14,720 nt of DNA from an uncultured Gemmatimonadota bacterium (lineage in GTDB: Bacteria; Gemmatimonadota; Gemmatimonadetes; Gemmatimonadales; Gemmatimonadaceae): assembly GCA_946479895.1 (NCBI GenBank), contig CAMLHT010000080.1, forward strand, positions 1 to 14,720, given 5' to 3'. This document shows, piece after piece, positions 1-6,733 of the stretch. The notes beneath the pieces were generated by a model, which made no database searches, was not told the origin of the DNA, and saw only the letters and a list, made by a program, of their open reading frames with translations. How positions within the stretch are numbered: position 1 is the stretch's first letter; the number at the start of each line of letters is the position of its first letter. A program made the translations under genes and the position numbers.

Positions 1-594
1 CATGCACGGCGCGTAGAGGCCGATGCCGAGGGTCATCAGCATGCCGAGCACGAACTGGCCGACGAGTCCGATGAAGAGCGTCGTCCCCTCGAGCTTCGTG
101 AGGTCGCCGCCGGCGGGATCGCCGTTCAGCATCCGGAAGAGCATGATGCCCACCGCGGCCAGCAGCGCCATGCCCATGCCCGCCTGGATCTTCGGGCGCG
201 ACCAGCCGCCGAAGACCCGTGCCCCGACCCAGGCGCCGGCCACGGCGGCGATGATCATCTCGACGAGGGTGCTTGTGTCGATCGCCGTCTTGAAGAGCGC
301 CGTCGCCGCGATGGCTTCGGTGATGGTGGGCAGCGTGTGCCCCACGTTCAGCGTCCCCGGGATCTTCTCGTCCCGCACCATCTTCGTCGAGCGGAAGATC
401 GACGTCGTGGTCGCGAACGATCCGACGCCGAGGTTGTCGAGGAAGTTGGTGATCGCCCCGGTGCCGATGCCGAGCGGAGTGGGCGTCGTGTTCTCACCGG
501 CCGCGCGCGCCGCTCGCACGCCGCGGGTCAGCACCGCGACGTAGTAGATACCGAACAGCGCCAGCGCGATGAACAGGGCGGTGATGAGCGTCAT
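1..594 (-). CDS. TSUP (TauE/SafE-like) permease, partial
   Basis: Reading leftwards from the ATG at 594, the frame stays open to base 1, so 198 N-terminal residues are visible and the C-terminus is outside the window. The product begins with a hydrophobic segment (about residues 2-22). A loop follows with the glycine-rich stretch GIGTGAITNFLDNLGVGS (about 45-62), then alternating hydrophobic segments typical of a multi-spanning permease, ending in GLYAPCM. This pattern matches the TSUP superfamily, whose members move sulfite, sulfonates or small organic anions across the inner membrane. The substrate cannot be read from the sequence. GGAG (complement of 603-606) lies eight bases before the ATG and supports this start. 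The gene is divergent from the hydroxyproline operon. A role in that pathway is possible but not shown. Confidence 0.82.
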   Translation of the reverse strand, partial: MTLITALFIALALFGIYYVAVLTRGVRAARAAGENTTPTPLGIGTGAITNFLDNLGVGSFATTTSIFRSTKMVRDEKIPGTLNVGHTLPTITEAIAATALFKTAIDTSTLVEMIIAAVAGAWVGARVFGGWSRPKIQAGMGMALLAAVGIMLFRMLNGDPAGGDLTKLEGTTLFIGLVGQFVLGMLMTLGIGLYAPCM

Positions 595-762
595 GCAGCG
601 GACTCCACGGGGTGGGAATGCAGTGGCGTGGCAACGGTGAAGTCCGCTGGCCGGGTGGAATATGGTATTCGGGACCAGCGAGTGGGGATAGGGCAGTTCG
701 ATTCTTCGCGGCGAAACGCGTGAGCCCGATTATCATCTAACGGTCCAGCATTCGATTCCATC
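595..762. promoter_or_regulatory. Divergent intergenic region between permease and Hyp operon
   Basis: This 168-base stretch separates two divergently oriented genes and must hold both promoters. It is less GC-rich than its surroundings around 655-672 and 725-760. A TATCAT hexamer at 731-736 resembles a -10 box for the rightward operon (5 of 6 matches to TATAAT), but no clear -35 box sits 17 bases upstream. The rightward ATG at 763 has no recognisable Shine-Dalgarno sequence, so the first gene may be weakly initiated or have a short leader. Promoter placement is inference. Confidence 0.4.
658..677. promoter_or_regulatory. Candidate operator: overlapping inverted repeats
   Basis: Two short perfect inverted repeats overlap here. 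GAATA-TGG-TATTC occupies 658-670 and TGGT-ATTCGGG-ACCA occupies 663-677. The TGGT/ACCA arms are of the kind bound by GntR/FadR-type dimers, and GntR-family control of hydroxyproline genes is known in rhizobia (HypR). No regulator gene is in the window, so the link is a guess from position and symmetry. Confidence 0.3.
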
Positions 763-2211
763 ATGGCCGCTGCCCCCCTCCTCCAGTCCTTCATCGCCGG
801 AACCTGGTCCGCCTCCGCGACCGACGAGTGGCTCGACGACGTCAATCCCTCGAACCGCCGGGACATCATTGCCCGCGTCCCGGTCGGCAGCCCGGAGGAC
901 GTCGCGAAGGCGGTGAGCGCGGCGCGCGAAGCGCTCGATGCATGGCGGCACCTCGCGGGACCGGCCCGCGCCGAGCATCTCTACCGGTGGGGCCAGGCCA
1001 TCGCGGAGCGACAGGAGGAGATCGCCCAGGTCGTGTGTCGCGAGGTGGGCAAGCCGATCGGCGAAGCACGAGGCGAGGTCGGCCGATGCGTGATGATCCT
1101 CCGCTACTTCGCCGGTGAGGCCGTCCGCGAGATCGGCTCGGTCATTCCCGCGCAGGCGGCGGGCTCGCTGCAGTTCACGCTGCGCGAGCCGCTCGGGGTC
1201 GTGGGGCTGATCACGCCGTGGAACTTCCCGGTGGCCATTCCGATGTGGAAGGCCGCACCCGCGCTCGCCTTCGGCAACGTCGTCGTGCTCAAGCCGTCGG
1301 AGATGGCGGCGCAGAGCGCGGTGATGCTCGCCGAGACGGCCCAGGCGGCGGGAATTCCGGCCGGGGTGTTCAACGTGGTGTTCGGGACCGGGGCGGCGAT
1401 CGGCAAGGCGCTCGTCGAGGCAGAAGAGGTCCGTGGCATCAGCTTCACCGGGTCGGCGAAAGTGGGCGGCGAGGTCGCGGTTGCCGCGGCGCGACGGAAC
1501 ATCCGCTACCAGACGGAGATGGGCGGGAAAAACGTCGCCATCGTCCTTCCCGACGCCGACCTGAATCAGGCGGCGACGCTGACCGCGGCCGGCGCCATGC
1601 GCTACGCGGGACAGAAGTGCACGGCCACGAGCCGGGTGGTCGTCGCGCGCGAGGTGGAGGACGGTTTCTACAAGGCCCTGCGCGAGCAGATCGATCGTCT
1701 TCCGCTGGGCCCCGTCAACGACCCGACCTCGGCCGTGGGCCCGCTCATCAGCGAGGCCTCGCGCACGCGGATCGGCGAGGCGCTCCAGCGTCATGGCGGC
1801 AAGCCGTGGATGCAGGGCGCCGCGGCCGAGGGCGACGCGTTTGCCCACGGGTACTTCATGGCGCCCGTCGTCTATCGCGACGTGGCGGTGGACGCGCCAC
1901 TCGCGCGCGAGGAGCTGTTCGGGCCCGTGCTCGCGAGCTTCGTGGCGAAGAGCGCCGACGAGGCCATCGAAGTGGCCAACCAGGCGCAGTACGGCCTGAG
2001 CGCCACGCTCTTCACGCGCGATCTCCGCGCGGCGCTGAAGTACATCGATCGCATCGAGGCTGGCCTCGTTCGCGTGAACGGTGACACCACGGGCGTCGAC
2101 CCGCACGCCCCCTTCGGCGGCATGAAGGGCTCCAGCTCGGGCAGCCGCGAGCAGGGGCCGGCCGCGCGCGAGTTCTACACGGAGATCAAGACGGTGCAGG
2201 TCAACCCATGA
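763..2211 (+). CDS. Aldehyde dehydrogenase, probable alpha-ketoglutarate semialdehyde dehydrogenase
   Basis: A 482-residue cytoplasmic NAD(P)-dependent aldehyde dehydrogenase of usual length. Visible family motifs are TPWNFP with Asn154, KPSE with Lys177 (cofactor binding), FTGSAKVG, the general base Glu252 in QTEMGGKN, the nucleophile Cys286 in GQKCTATSR, and EELFGPV. The C-terminal FGGMKGSSSGSREQGPAAREFYTE resembles the alpha-ketoglutarate semialdehyde dehydrogenase branch. The predicted reaction oxidises alpha-ketoglutarate semialdehyde (2,5-dioxovalerate) to 2-oxoglutarate, the last step of hydroxyproline breakdown. The assignment rests mainly on the operon: the next five genes supply every earlier step. 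The stop overlaps the next start as ATGA. A dehydrogenase with another substrate is possible on motifs alone. Confidence 0.9.
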   Translation: MAAAPLLQSFIAGTWSASATDEWLDDVNPSNRRDIIARVPVGSPEDVAKAVSAAREALDAWRHLAGPARAEHLYRWGQAIAERQEEIAQVVCREVGKPIGEARGEVGRCVMILRYFAGEAVREIGSVIPAQAAGSLQFTLREPLGVVGLITPWNFPVAIPMWKAAPALAFGNVVVLKPSEMAAQSAVMLAETAQAAGIPAGVFNVVFGTGAAIGKALVEAEEVRGISFTGSAKVGGEVAVAAARRNIRYQTEMGGKNVAIVLPDADLNQAATLTAAGAMRYAGQKCTATSRVVVAREVEDGFYKALREQIDRLPLGPVNDPTSAVGPLISEASRTRIGEALQRHGGKPWMQGAAAEGDAFAHGYFMAPVVYRDVAVDAPLAREELFGPVLASFVAKSADEAIEVANQAQYGLSATLFTRDLRAALKYIDRIEAGLVRVNGDTTGVDPHAPFGGMKGSSSGSREQGPAAREFYTEIKTVQVNP

Positions 2212-3158
2212 TCATCCCCGACATTCGCGTCGTGGATTCGCACACCGAGGGCGAGCCGACGCGCGTCGTGATCGACGGCTGGCCGGAGCTGAAGGCGACC
2301 TCGATGGCGATGCGCCGCGAGGAGCTGCGCGCGCAGCACGACCACCTCCGCCGCGCCGTGGTCTGCGAGCCACGGGGACACGCCGCCGTGGTGGGCGCGC
2401 TGCTCACGCCGCCGGAGAACCCGGGGTCCACCGCAGGCATCGTGTTCTTCAACAACGCCACGTACCTCGGGATGTGCGGGCACGGGCTTATCGGCGTCGT
2501 GCGCACGCTCCAGTATCTCGGCCGTCTCTCGCCGGGCATCGCGACCTTCGATACGCCGGTCGGGTGCGTGCGCACCGAGCTGGCCGACGACGGGTGCGTG
2601 ACCATCGAGAACGTGGCGTCGCGCGCGCTGAAGCTCGACGTGACGGTGGACGTGCCCGGCCTCGGCCGCGTCACCGGCGACATCGCCTACGGCGGCAACT
2701 GGTTCTTCATCACCGAGCAGGACCTCGGCGACATCTCCCTCGCGAACGCGCCGGCGCTGACGCGCGTGACCCAGCAGATCCAGGACGCCCTGGACGCGCA
2801 GGGCATCTCGCGGGCCGACGGCGCTCAGGTCGATCACATCGAGCTGTCCGGCCCTCCGTCCCGCCTCGACGCCGACGCGCGGAACTTCGTCCTCTGCTCC
2901 GGCGGGGAATACGATCGCTCGCCCTGCGGCACGGGCACGTCGGCGAAGATGGCCGTGCTGCACGCCAAGGGAAAGCTCGGCTTCGGCGTGGACTGGCGGC
3001 AGGAGAGCGTGACGGGAAGCCTCTTCACGGGCTGGCTGACGCAGGGAAAGACGGGCGAGCTGATCCCGCACATCCGCGGCACCGCCTACGTGACCGCCGA
3101 GGCGACGCTCCGATTCGACCCGTCCGACCCGTTCCGCCCGGGATTGAGCGAAGCGTGA
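2208..3158 (+). CDS. lhpA: 4-hydroxyproline 2-epimerase (proline racemase family)
   Basis: A 316-residue cofactor-independent epimerase. The family's two acid/base cysteines are both present: Cys90 in MCGHG and Cys240 in SPCGTGTSA. This separates it from trans-3-hydroxy-L-proline dehydratases, where the second Cys is usually Thr. It probably converts trans-4-hydroxy-L-proline to cis-4-hydroxy-D-proline in the cytoplasm. The N-terminus (IRVVDSHTEGEPTRVV) is typical of the family. The next genes encode a D-hydroxyproline dehydrogenase and the matching deaminase, which favours the 4-hydroxyproline epimerase over a proline racemase. The start overlaps the preceding stop by four bases (ATGA), and its own TGA overlaps the GTG of the next gene. 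Confidence 0.93.
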   Translation: MIIPDIRVVDSHTEGEPTRVVIDGWPELKATSMAMRREELRAQHDHLRRAVVCEPRGHAAVVGALLTPPENPGSTAGIVFFNNATYLGMCGHGLIGVVRTLQYLGRLSPGIATFDTPVGCVRTELADDGCVTIENVASRALKLDVTVDVPGLGRVTGDIAYGGNWFFITEQDLGDISLANAPALTRVTQQIQDALDAQGISRADGAQVDHIELSGPPSRLDADARNFVLCSGGEYDRSPCGTGTSAKMAVLHAKGKLGFGVDWRQESVTGSLFTGWLTQGKTGELIPHIRGTAYVTAEATLRFDPSDPFRPGLSEA

Positions 3159-4270
3159 CGGATACGCGGCCGAGCGCGATCGTGATTGGCGCCGGCATCG
3201 TCGGGGCCGCGTGCGCGTCGGCGCTCGCGGAGCGCGGGGTGCGGGTCACGGTGATCGAGCGCGCGTATCCGGCGTGCGGAACGACGGCCGCGGGCATGGG
3301 CCACCTCGTGGCGATGGATGACTCGCCCGAGCAGCTCGCGCTGACGGCGCGCTCGATCGAATTGTGGAAGGCGCTCGCGCCCGAGCTGCCGAGCAACGTC
3401 GAGCTCGAGCCGACGGGGACGCTCTGGATTGCCGAAGACGACGCGCAGCTCGGGGCATTGCGGACACGAGCCCGGGTCTATCGCGACGCCCGCATCGAGG
3501 CCGAGCTGCTCGACGAGCGCCAGGTGCGCGAGGCCGAGCCCAACCTGCGTCCTGGAATCGCGGGCGCGCTCCGCGTCCACGGTGATGGCGTGCTGTATCC
3601 TCCCACCGCCGCGCTGGCGCTGCTCGAGCGCGCCCGCGCCCGCGGCGCCCGCCTCGTCACGGCAAGCGTGGATGCGATCGAATCGCGCGCCGTCCGCTGC
3701 GGCGCGCATCGGCTCGAGGCGGACTTCATCATCCGGGCGACGGGCGCCGGCGGCGGCGACGTCGCGCCCCACCTGCCGTTGGTGCCGCGCAAGGGCCACC
3801 TCGCGATCACCGATCGCTATCCGGGATTCTGTCGCCACCAGATCGTGGAGACGGGATACCTGACCAGCGCGCACGTGATGAGCAACGAGTCGGTGGCGTT
3901 CAACGTCCAGCCGCGAAGCACGGGCCAGGTGCTCATCGGCTCCTCGCGCGAGCTGGTCGGCTGGGACGGCTCGATCAACCGCGCGATCCTCTCGCGCATG
4001 CTCGCGCGGGCGACGGCGTTCATGCCGGCGCTCGCGGGCCTGTCGGTGATTCGCGCGTGGGTCGGGTTCCGCCCGGCGACTCCCGACAAGCTGCCGCTGA
4101 TTGGCTGGTGGCCCGCGATCCCCGGCCTGCTCATCGCAGGAGGGCACGAAGGGCTCGGCATCACCACGGCCACGGGCACCGCGGAAGTGATCGCGTCGCT
4201 CGTCACGGGCGCCGCGTCTCCGCTCGATCCCGCGCCGTTCGCTCCCGATCGCGTCATGAGGGCCGCATGA
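3155..4270 (+). CDS. lhpB: D-hydroxyproline dehydrogenase, FAD-dependent beta subunit (DAO family)
   Basis: A 371-residue flavoprotein of the D-amino-acid oxidase/glycine oxidase family. A Rossmann FAD motif GAGIVGAACASALAERG lies near residue 11. The central MGHLVAMDDSPEQLAL region and the C-terminal AGGHEGLGITTATGTAE (second FAD contact region) are also typical. It should oxidise cis-4-hydroxy-D-proline to 1-pyrroline-4-hydroxy-2-carboxylate. The next two genes are a [2Fe-2S] protein and an FAD/NAD-type oxidoreductase, the known partners in the heteromeric enzyme described in Pseudomonas, so this is the catalytic subunit of a dehydrogenase rather than a free oxidase. I chose the GTG at 3155 because it gives a four-base GTGA overlap and places the Rossmann motif at the expected distance. 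The frame is open far upstream, but there it only shadows the epimerase gene. Confidence 0.88.
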   Translation: MTDTRPSAIVIGAGIVGAACASALAERGVRVTVIERAYPACGTTAAGMGHLVAMDDSPEQLALTARSIELWKALAPELPSNVELEPTGTLWIAEDDAQLGALRTRARVYRDARIEAELLDERQVREAEPNLRPGIAGALRVHGDGVLYPPTAALALLERARARGARLVTASVDAIESRAVRCGAHRLEADFIIRATGAGGGDVAPHLPLVPRKGHLAITDRYPGFCRHQIVETGYLTSAHVMSNESVAFNVQPRSTGQVLIGSSRELVGWDGSINRAILSRMLARATAFMPALAGLSVIRAWVGFRPATPDKLPLIGWWPAIPGLLIAGGHEGLGITTATGTAEVIASLVTGAASPLDPAPFAPDRVMRAA

Positions 4271-4512
4271 GCGCCTCGCACTGCGAAATCACCGTCGACG
4301 GTGAGCGGCACGTGGTCGAGCCGGGTATCTCGGTCGCGGCCGCAATGATGAACGCGGGGCTCCCATTGCGGCAATCGACGCACGGGCAGCCGCGCAGCGC
4401 CCTCTGCGGAATGGGTGTCTGCCACGAATGCCGCGTGACCATCGACGGCCGCGCGCACCAGCGGGCGTGCCTGGTCCCCGTAGCGCCCGGCATGGCGGTG
4501 AGCCGTGACTGA
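4267..4512 (+). CDS. D-hydroxyproline dehydrogenase, small [2Fe-2S] subunit
   Basis: An 81-residue ferredoxin-like protein. Cys47, Cys52, Cys55 and Cys68 form a C-x4-C-x2-C-x12-C pattern in the sequence LCGMGVCHECRV...RAC, which is the plant-type [2Fe-2S] arrangement also seen in the small subunits of heteromeric sarcosine, opine and D-hydroxyproline dehydrogenases (Fer2_4 type). It should carry electrons between the flavin subunits encoded on either side. The ATG at 4267 overlaps the stop of the beta subunit as ATGA, and the last eight bases overlap the alpha subunit. The close packing suggests fixed stoichiometry of the complex. Confidence 0.88.
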   Translation: MSASHCEITVDGERHVVEPGISVAAAMMNAGLPLRQSTHGQPRSALCGMGVCHECRVTIDGRAHQRACLVPVAPGMAVSRD

Positions 4513-5794
4513 GTCCGTCTCTCGCTTCGACGTCGTCATCGTCGGCGGCGGGCCGGCCGGCCTCGCCGCCGCGGTCAGCGCGAGCTGGGGCACGTCATCC
4601 GTCGCCGTCGTGGATGAAGGGATCGCGCCGGGTGGCCAGATCTGGCGACGCGACTTCCGCGACGGACACTCGGAGACCGCCCGGCAATGGCTTCGCGCGC
4701 TCGACCGCACGGCCACGGCGTGGCTCGACCGGGCGACCGTGATCGACGCGTTCCGGTCGCGGGGAGGGCACCGCCTCGTCATGGAGCGCGAGGGACGGCG
4801 CGTCGTCGTCGAGAGCGCGACGGTCATACTCGCCACCGGTGCCCGAGAGCTGTTCCTGCCATTTCCCGGCTGGACCCTGCCCGGGGTCACCGGCGTCGGC
4901 GGCCTTCAGGCGCTCGCGAAGTCGGGCCTCGGCGTGCGGGGAAAGCGCGTGGTCCTCGCCGGCAGCGGGCCGCTGCTGATGGCGGTTGCCGCGTCTCTCG
5001 CTCACCGCGGCGCCGAAGTCGTCGCCGTCGTGGAGCAGGCCCCGCTCGCGGCGATGGCGCGCTTTGCCGTCCGGATGCTGGTGAAGCCGCGAACGGCGCT
5101 CGATGCGCTGCGGTACTCCCGCGAGCTGGGCGGCGGGACCGTCCGCCTCGGACAGTGGGTCGCCGCGGCTCGCGGGCGCGGGCGGCTCGAGTCGGTCGTC
5201 GTCACCGACGGATTGCACGAGCAGACAATCGCCTGCGACCTGCTGGGCACCGGATACGGGCTCGTGCCGAATACGGAGCTCGCGTCGCTGCTCGGTTGTC
5301 GCGTCGCCAGTGGCGGAATCGAAGTGGACGGCCGGCAGCGCACGTCGGTGGAGGGAGTGTTCGCTGCCGGTGAGTGCGCCGGCATCGGCGGCGTGGAGAC
5401 GGCGGTGCTCGAGGGCGCCATTGCGGGCCAGGTCGCGGCCGGCCTGTCCGTCTCGGACTTCAGCATCTCCCGCCGCGACCGGTCGCGCCGCTGGAGCCGG
5501 GCGCTCGAGGATGCGTTCAGGCTCCGACCGGAAGTCACGTCACTCGCGCGACCCGACACGATCGTCTGCCGGTGCGAGGACGTCAGCCTCGGCGCGATCG
5601 ACGAGCATTGGGAGCCGCGACAGGCGAAGCTTTATTCACGAGCGGGAATGGGTGCCTGCCAGGGCCGCGTGTGCAACGCGGCGCTGCGATGCATCCGCGG
5701 CTGGGCGCGCGATACCGTTCGCGCGCCGCTGCAGCCCGCGTCTCTTTCCACCCTGGCGGCACTGGCCGCCGGCGAACCGTCCGGAGCGAGCTGA
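4505..5794 (+). CDS. D-hydroxyproline dehydrogenase, FAD/NAD(P)-type alpha subunit with BFD-like [2Fe-2S] domain
   Basis: A 429-residue pyridine-nucleotide-disulfide-oxidoreductase-type protein. The FAD-binding motif GGGPAGLAAA starts at residue 14, a second Rossmann motif GSGPLL lies at about 153-158, and ATGARELFLPFPGW is the usual ATG box. The C-terminal part has Cys355 and Cys357 (CRCED) and Cys385 and Cys390 (CQGRVC), the BFD-like [2Fe-2S] ligands. This is the architecture of the alpha subunits of heteromeric D-hydroxyproline, opine and hydrogen-cyanide-synthase-like dehydrogenases. It probably takes electrons from the beta subunit through the small iron-sulfur subunit and passes them to the respiratory chain. 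The GTG start at 4505 gives an eight-base overlap with the upstream gene. Its stop directly abuts the next ATG. Confidence 0.87.
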   Translation: MTESVSRFDVVIVGGGPAGLAAAVSASWGTSSVAVVDEGIAPGGQIWRRDFRDGHSETARQWLRALDRTATAWLDRATVIDAFRSRGGHRLVMEREGRRVVVESATVILATGARELFLPFPGWTLPGVTGVGGLQALAKSGLGVRGKRVVLAGSGPLLMAVAASLAHRGAEVVAVVEQAPLAAMARFAVRMLVKPRTALDALRYSRELGGGTVRLGQWVAAARGRGRLESVVVTDGLHEQTIACDLLGTGYGLVPNTELASLLGCRVASGGIEVDGRQRTSVEGVFAAGECAGIGGVETAVLEGAIAGQVAAGLSVSDFSISRRDRSRRWSRALEDAFRLRPEVTSLARPDTIVCRCEDVSLGAIDEHWEPRQAKLYSRAGMGACQGRVCNAALRCIRGWARDTVRAPLQPASLSTLAALAAGEPSGAS

Positions 5795-6685
5795 ATGGAA
5801 CAGGCACAATGGGCAGGCGTCTTCACGGCGATCACCACGCCCTTCACCGAAAACCTCGACGTCGACCACGCGTTCCTCGGCGACCACGCGAACTGGCTCA
5901 TCGAGAACGGCTGCGCCGGCATCGTGGCGCTCGGCTCGCTCGGTGAAGCCGCGACCCTCCAGTTCGATGAGAAGGTCGCGATCATCGCCACGCTCCGGAA
6001 AGCGCTGCCGAAGAAGGTGCCGGTAATCGCGGGCATCGCCGGGCTGAGCACCGCCGAATGCGTTTCGCTGGCGCGGCGGGCGAGTGACGCCGGCGCCGAT
6101 GGGCTGATGGTGCTCCCGCCCTACGTGTACCGAGGGGACTGGCGGGAGACCGAGGCGCACTTCAGCGCCGTGATCGGGGCGACGAAGCTCTCCTGCATGC
6201 TCTACAACAATCCCATTGCCTACGGCACGGACGTCAGCGCCGAGCAGATGTCGCAGCTCGCGCGGCATACGAATCTGCATGCAGTCAAGGAGTCGAGCGG
6301 GGACGTGCGTCGCGTGACGGCCATCCGCGAGCGTCTCGGTGAGCGCCTCGAGCTCTTCGCCGGGATGGATGACATGATTCTCGAGAGCATCCCGATGGGG
6401 GCGAAGGGCTGGATCGCCGGTCTCGTCAATGCATTTCCCGCCGAGTCGGTGCGGTTGTTCGAGGCGGGACTCGCCGGCCGGTGGCCGGAGGCGCGGAAGG
6501 TCTACGAGTGGTTCCTGCCGCTCCTGCGGCTCGACACCGTCCCGAAGTTCGTCCAGCTCATCAAGCTGGTCCAGCAGGAAGTCGGGCGCGGGTCGGAGCG
6601 CGTGCGCCCGCCGCGGCTCACCCTGGTCGGCCGCGAGCGCGATGAAACGATAGCGCTGGTTCGCGAACGCATCGGCAGTCGATAG
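5795..6685 (+). CDS. lhpC: 1-pyrroline-4-hydroxy-2-carboxylate deaminase (DapA family)
   Basis: A 296-residue class I aldolase-fold protein of the DHDPS/NAL superfamily. It has the N-terminal substrate loop GSLGEAATL, the catalytic Tyr137 in YNNP and the Schiff-base Lys165 in VKESSGD. In this operon the expected reaction is deamination and dehydration of 1-pyrroline-4-hydroxy-2-carboxylate to alpha-ketoglutarate semialdehyde plus ammonia, feeding the dehydrogenase encoded first in the operon. Dihydrodipicolinate synthase is a less likely reading because of the context. The ATG follows the previous stop with no gap (TGAATG), and GGAG at 5783-5786 lies eight bases upstream, the best ribosome-binding site in the operon. 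It is the last gene, and no hairpin terminator is evident in the 48 bases after it. Confidence 0.9.
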   Translation: MEQAQWAGVFTAITTPFTENLDVDHAFLGDHANWLIENGCAGIVALGSLGEAATLQFDEKVAIIATLRKALPKKVPVIAGIAGLSTAECVSLARRASDAGADGLMVLPPYVYRGDWRETEAHFSAVIGATKLSCMLYNNPIAYGTDVSAEQMSQLARHTNLHAVKESSGDVRRVTAIRERLGERLELFAGMDDMILESIPMGAKGWIAGLVNAFPAESVRLFEAGLAGRWPEARKVYEWFLPLLRLDTVPKFVQLIKLVQQEVGRGSERVRPPRLTLVGRERDETIALVRERIGSR

Positions 6686-6733
6686 GCGTCGCTGCCCTCA
6701 CGCCGCCCCACCTCCGCGCTGTAGCTTTTCCGG

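Noticed and set aside
733..2106. Long minus-strand open frame (457 codons) opposite the aldehyde dehydrogenase
   Set aside because: The translation is Arg/Ala/His-rich low-complexity with no domain, which is what the antisense of a high-GC gene gives. The plus strand has clear ALDH motifs.
2474..3154. Upstream in-frame extension of the D-hydroxyproline dehydrogenase beta subunit
   Set aside because: This part is an Arg-rich shadow of the epimerase gene. The Rossmann motif sits at the right distance from the GTG at 3155.
2208..3158. trans-3-hydroxy-L-proline dehydratase instead of epimerase
   Set aside because: Both catalytic cysteines (Cys90 and Cys240) are present, and the neighbours form a 4-hydroxyproline route that needs an epimerase.
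6686..6733. Terminator after the hydroxyproline operon
   Set aside because: No convincing stem-loop followed by a T-run is present in these 48 bases, so read-through into the kinase genes cannot be excluded.
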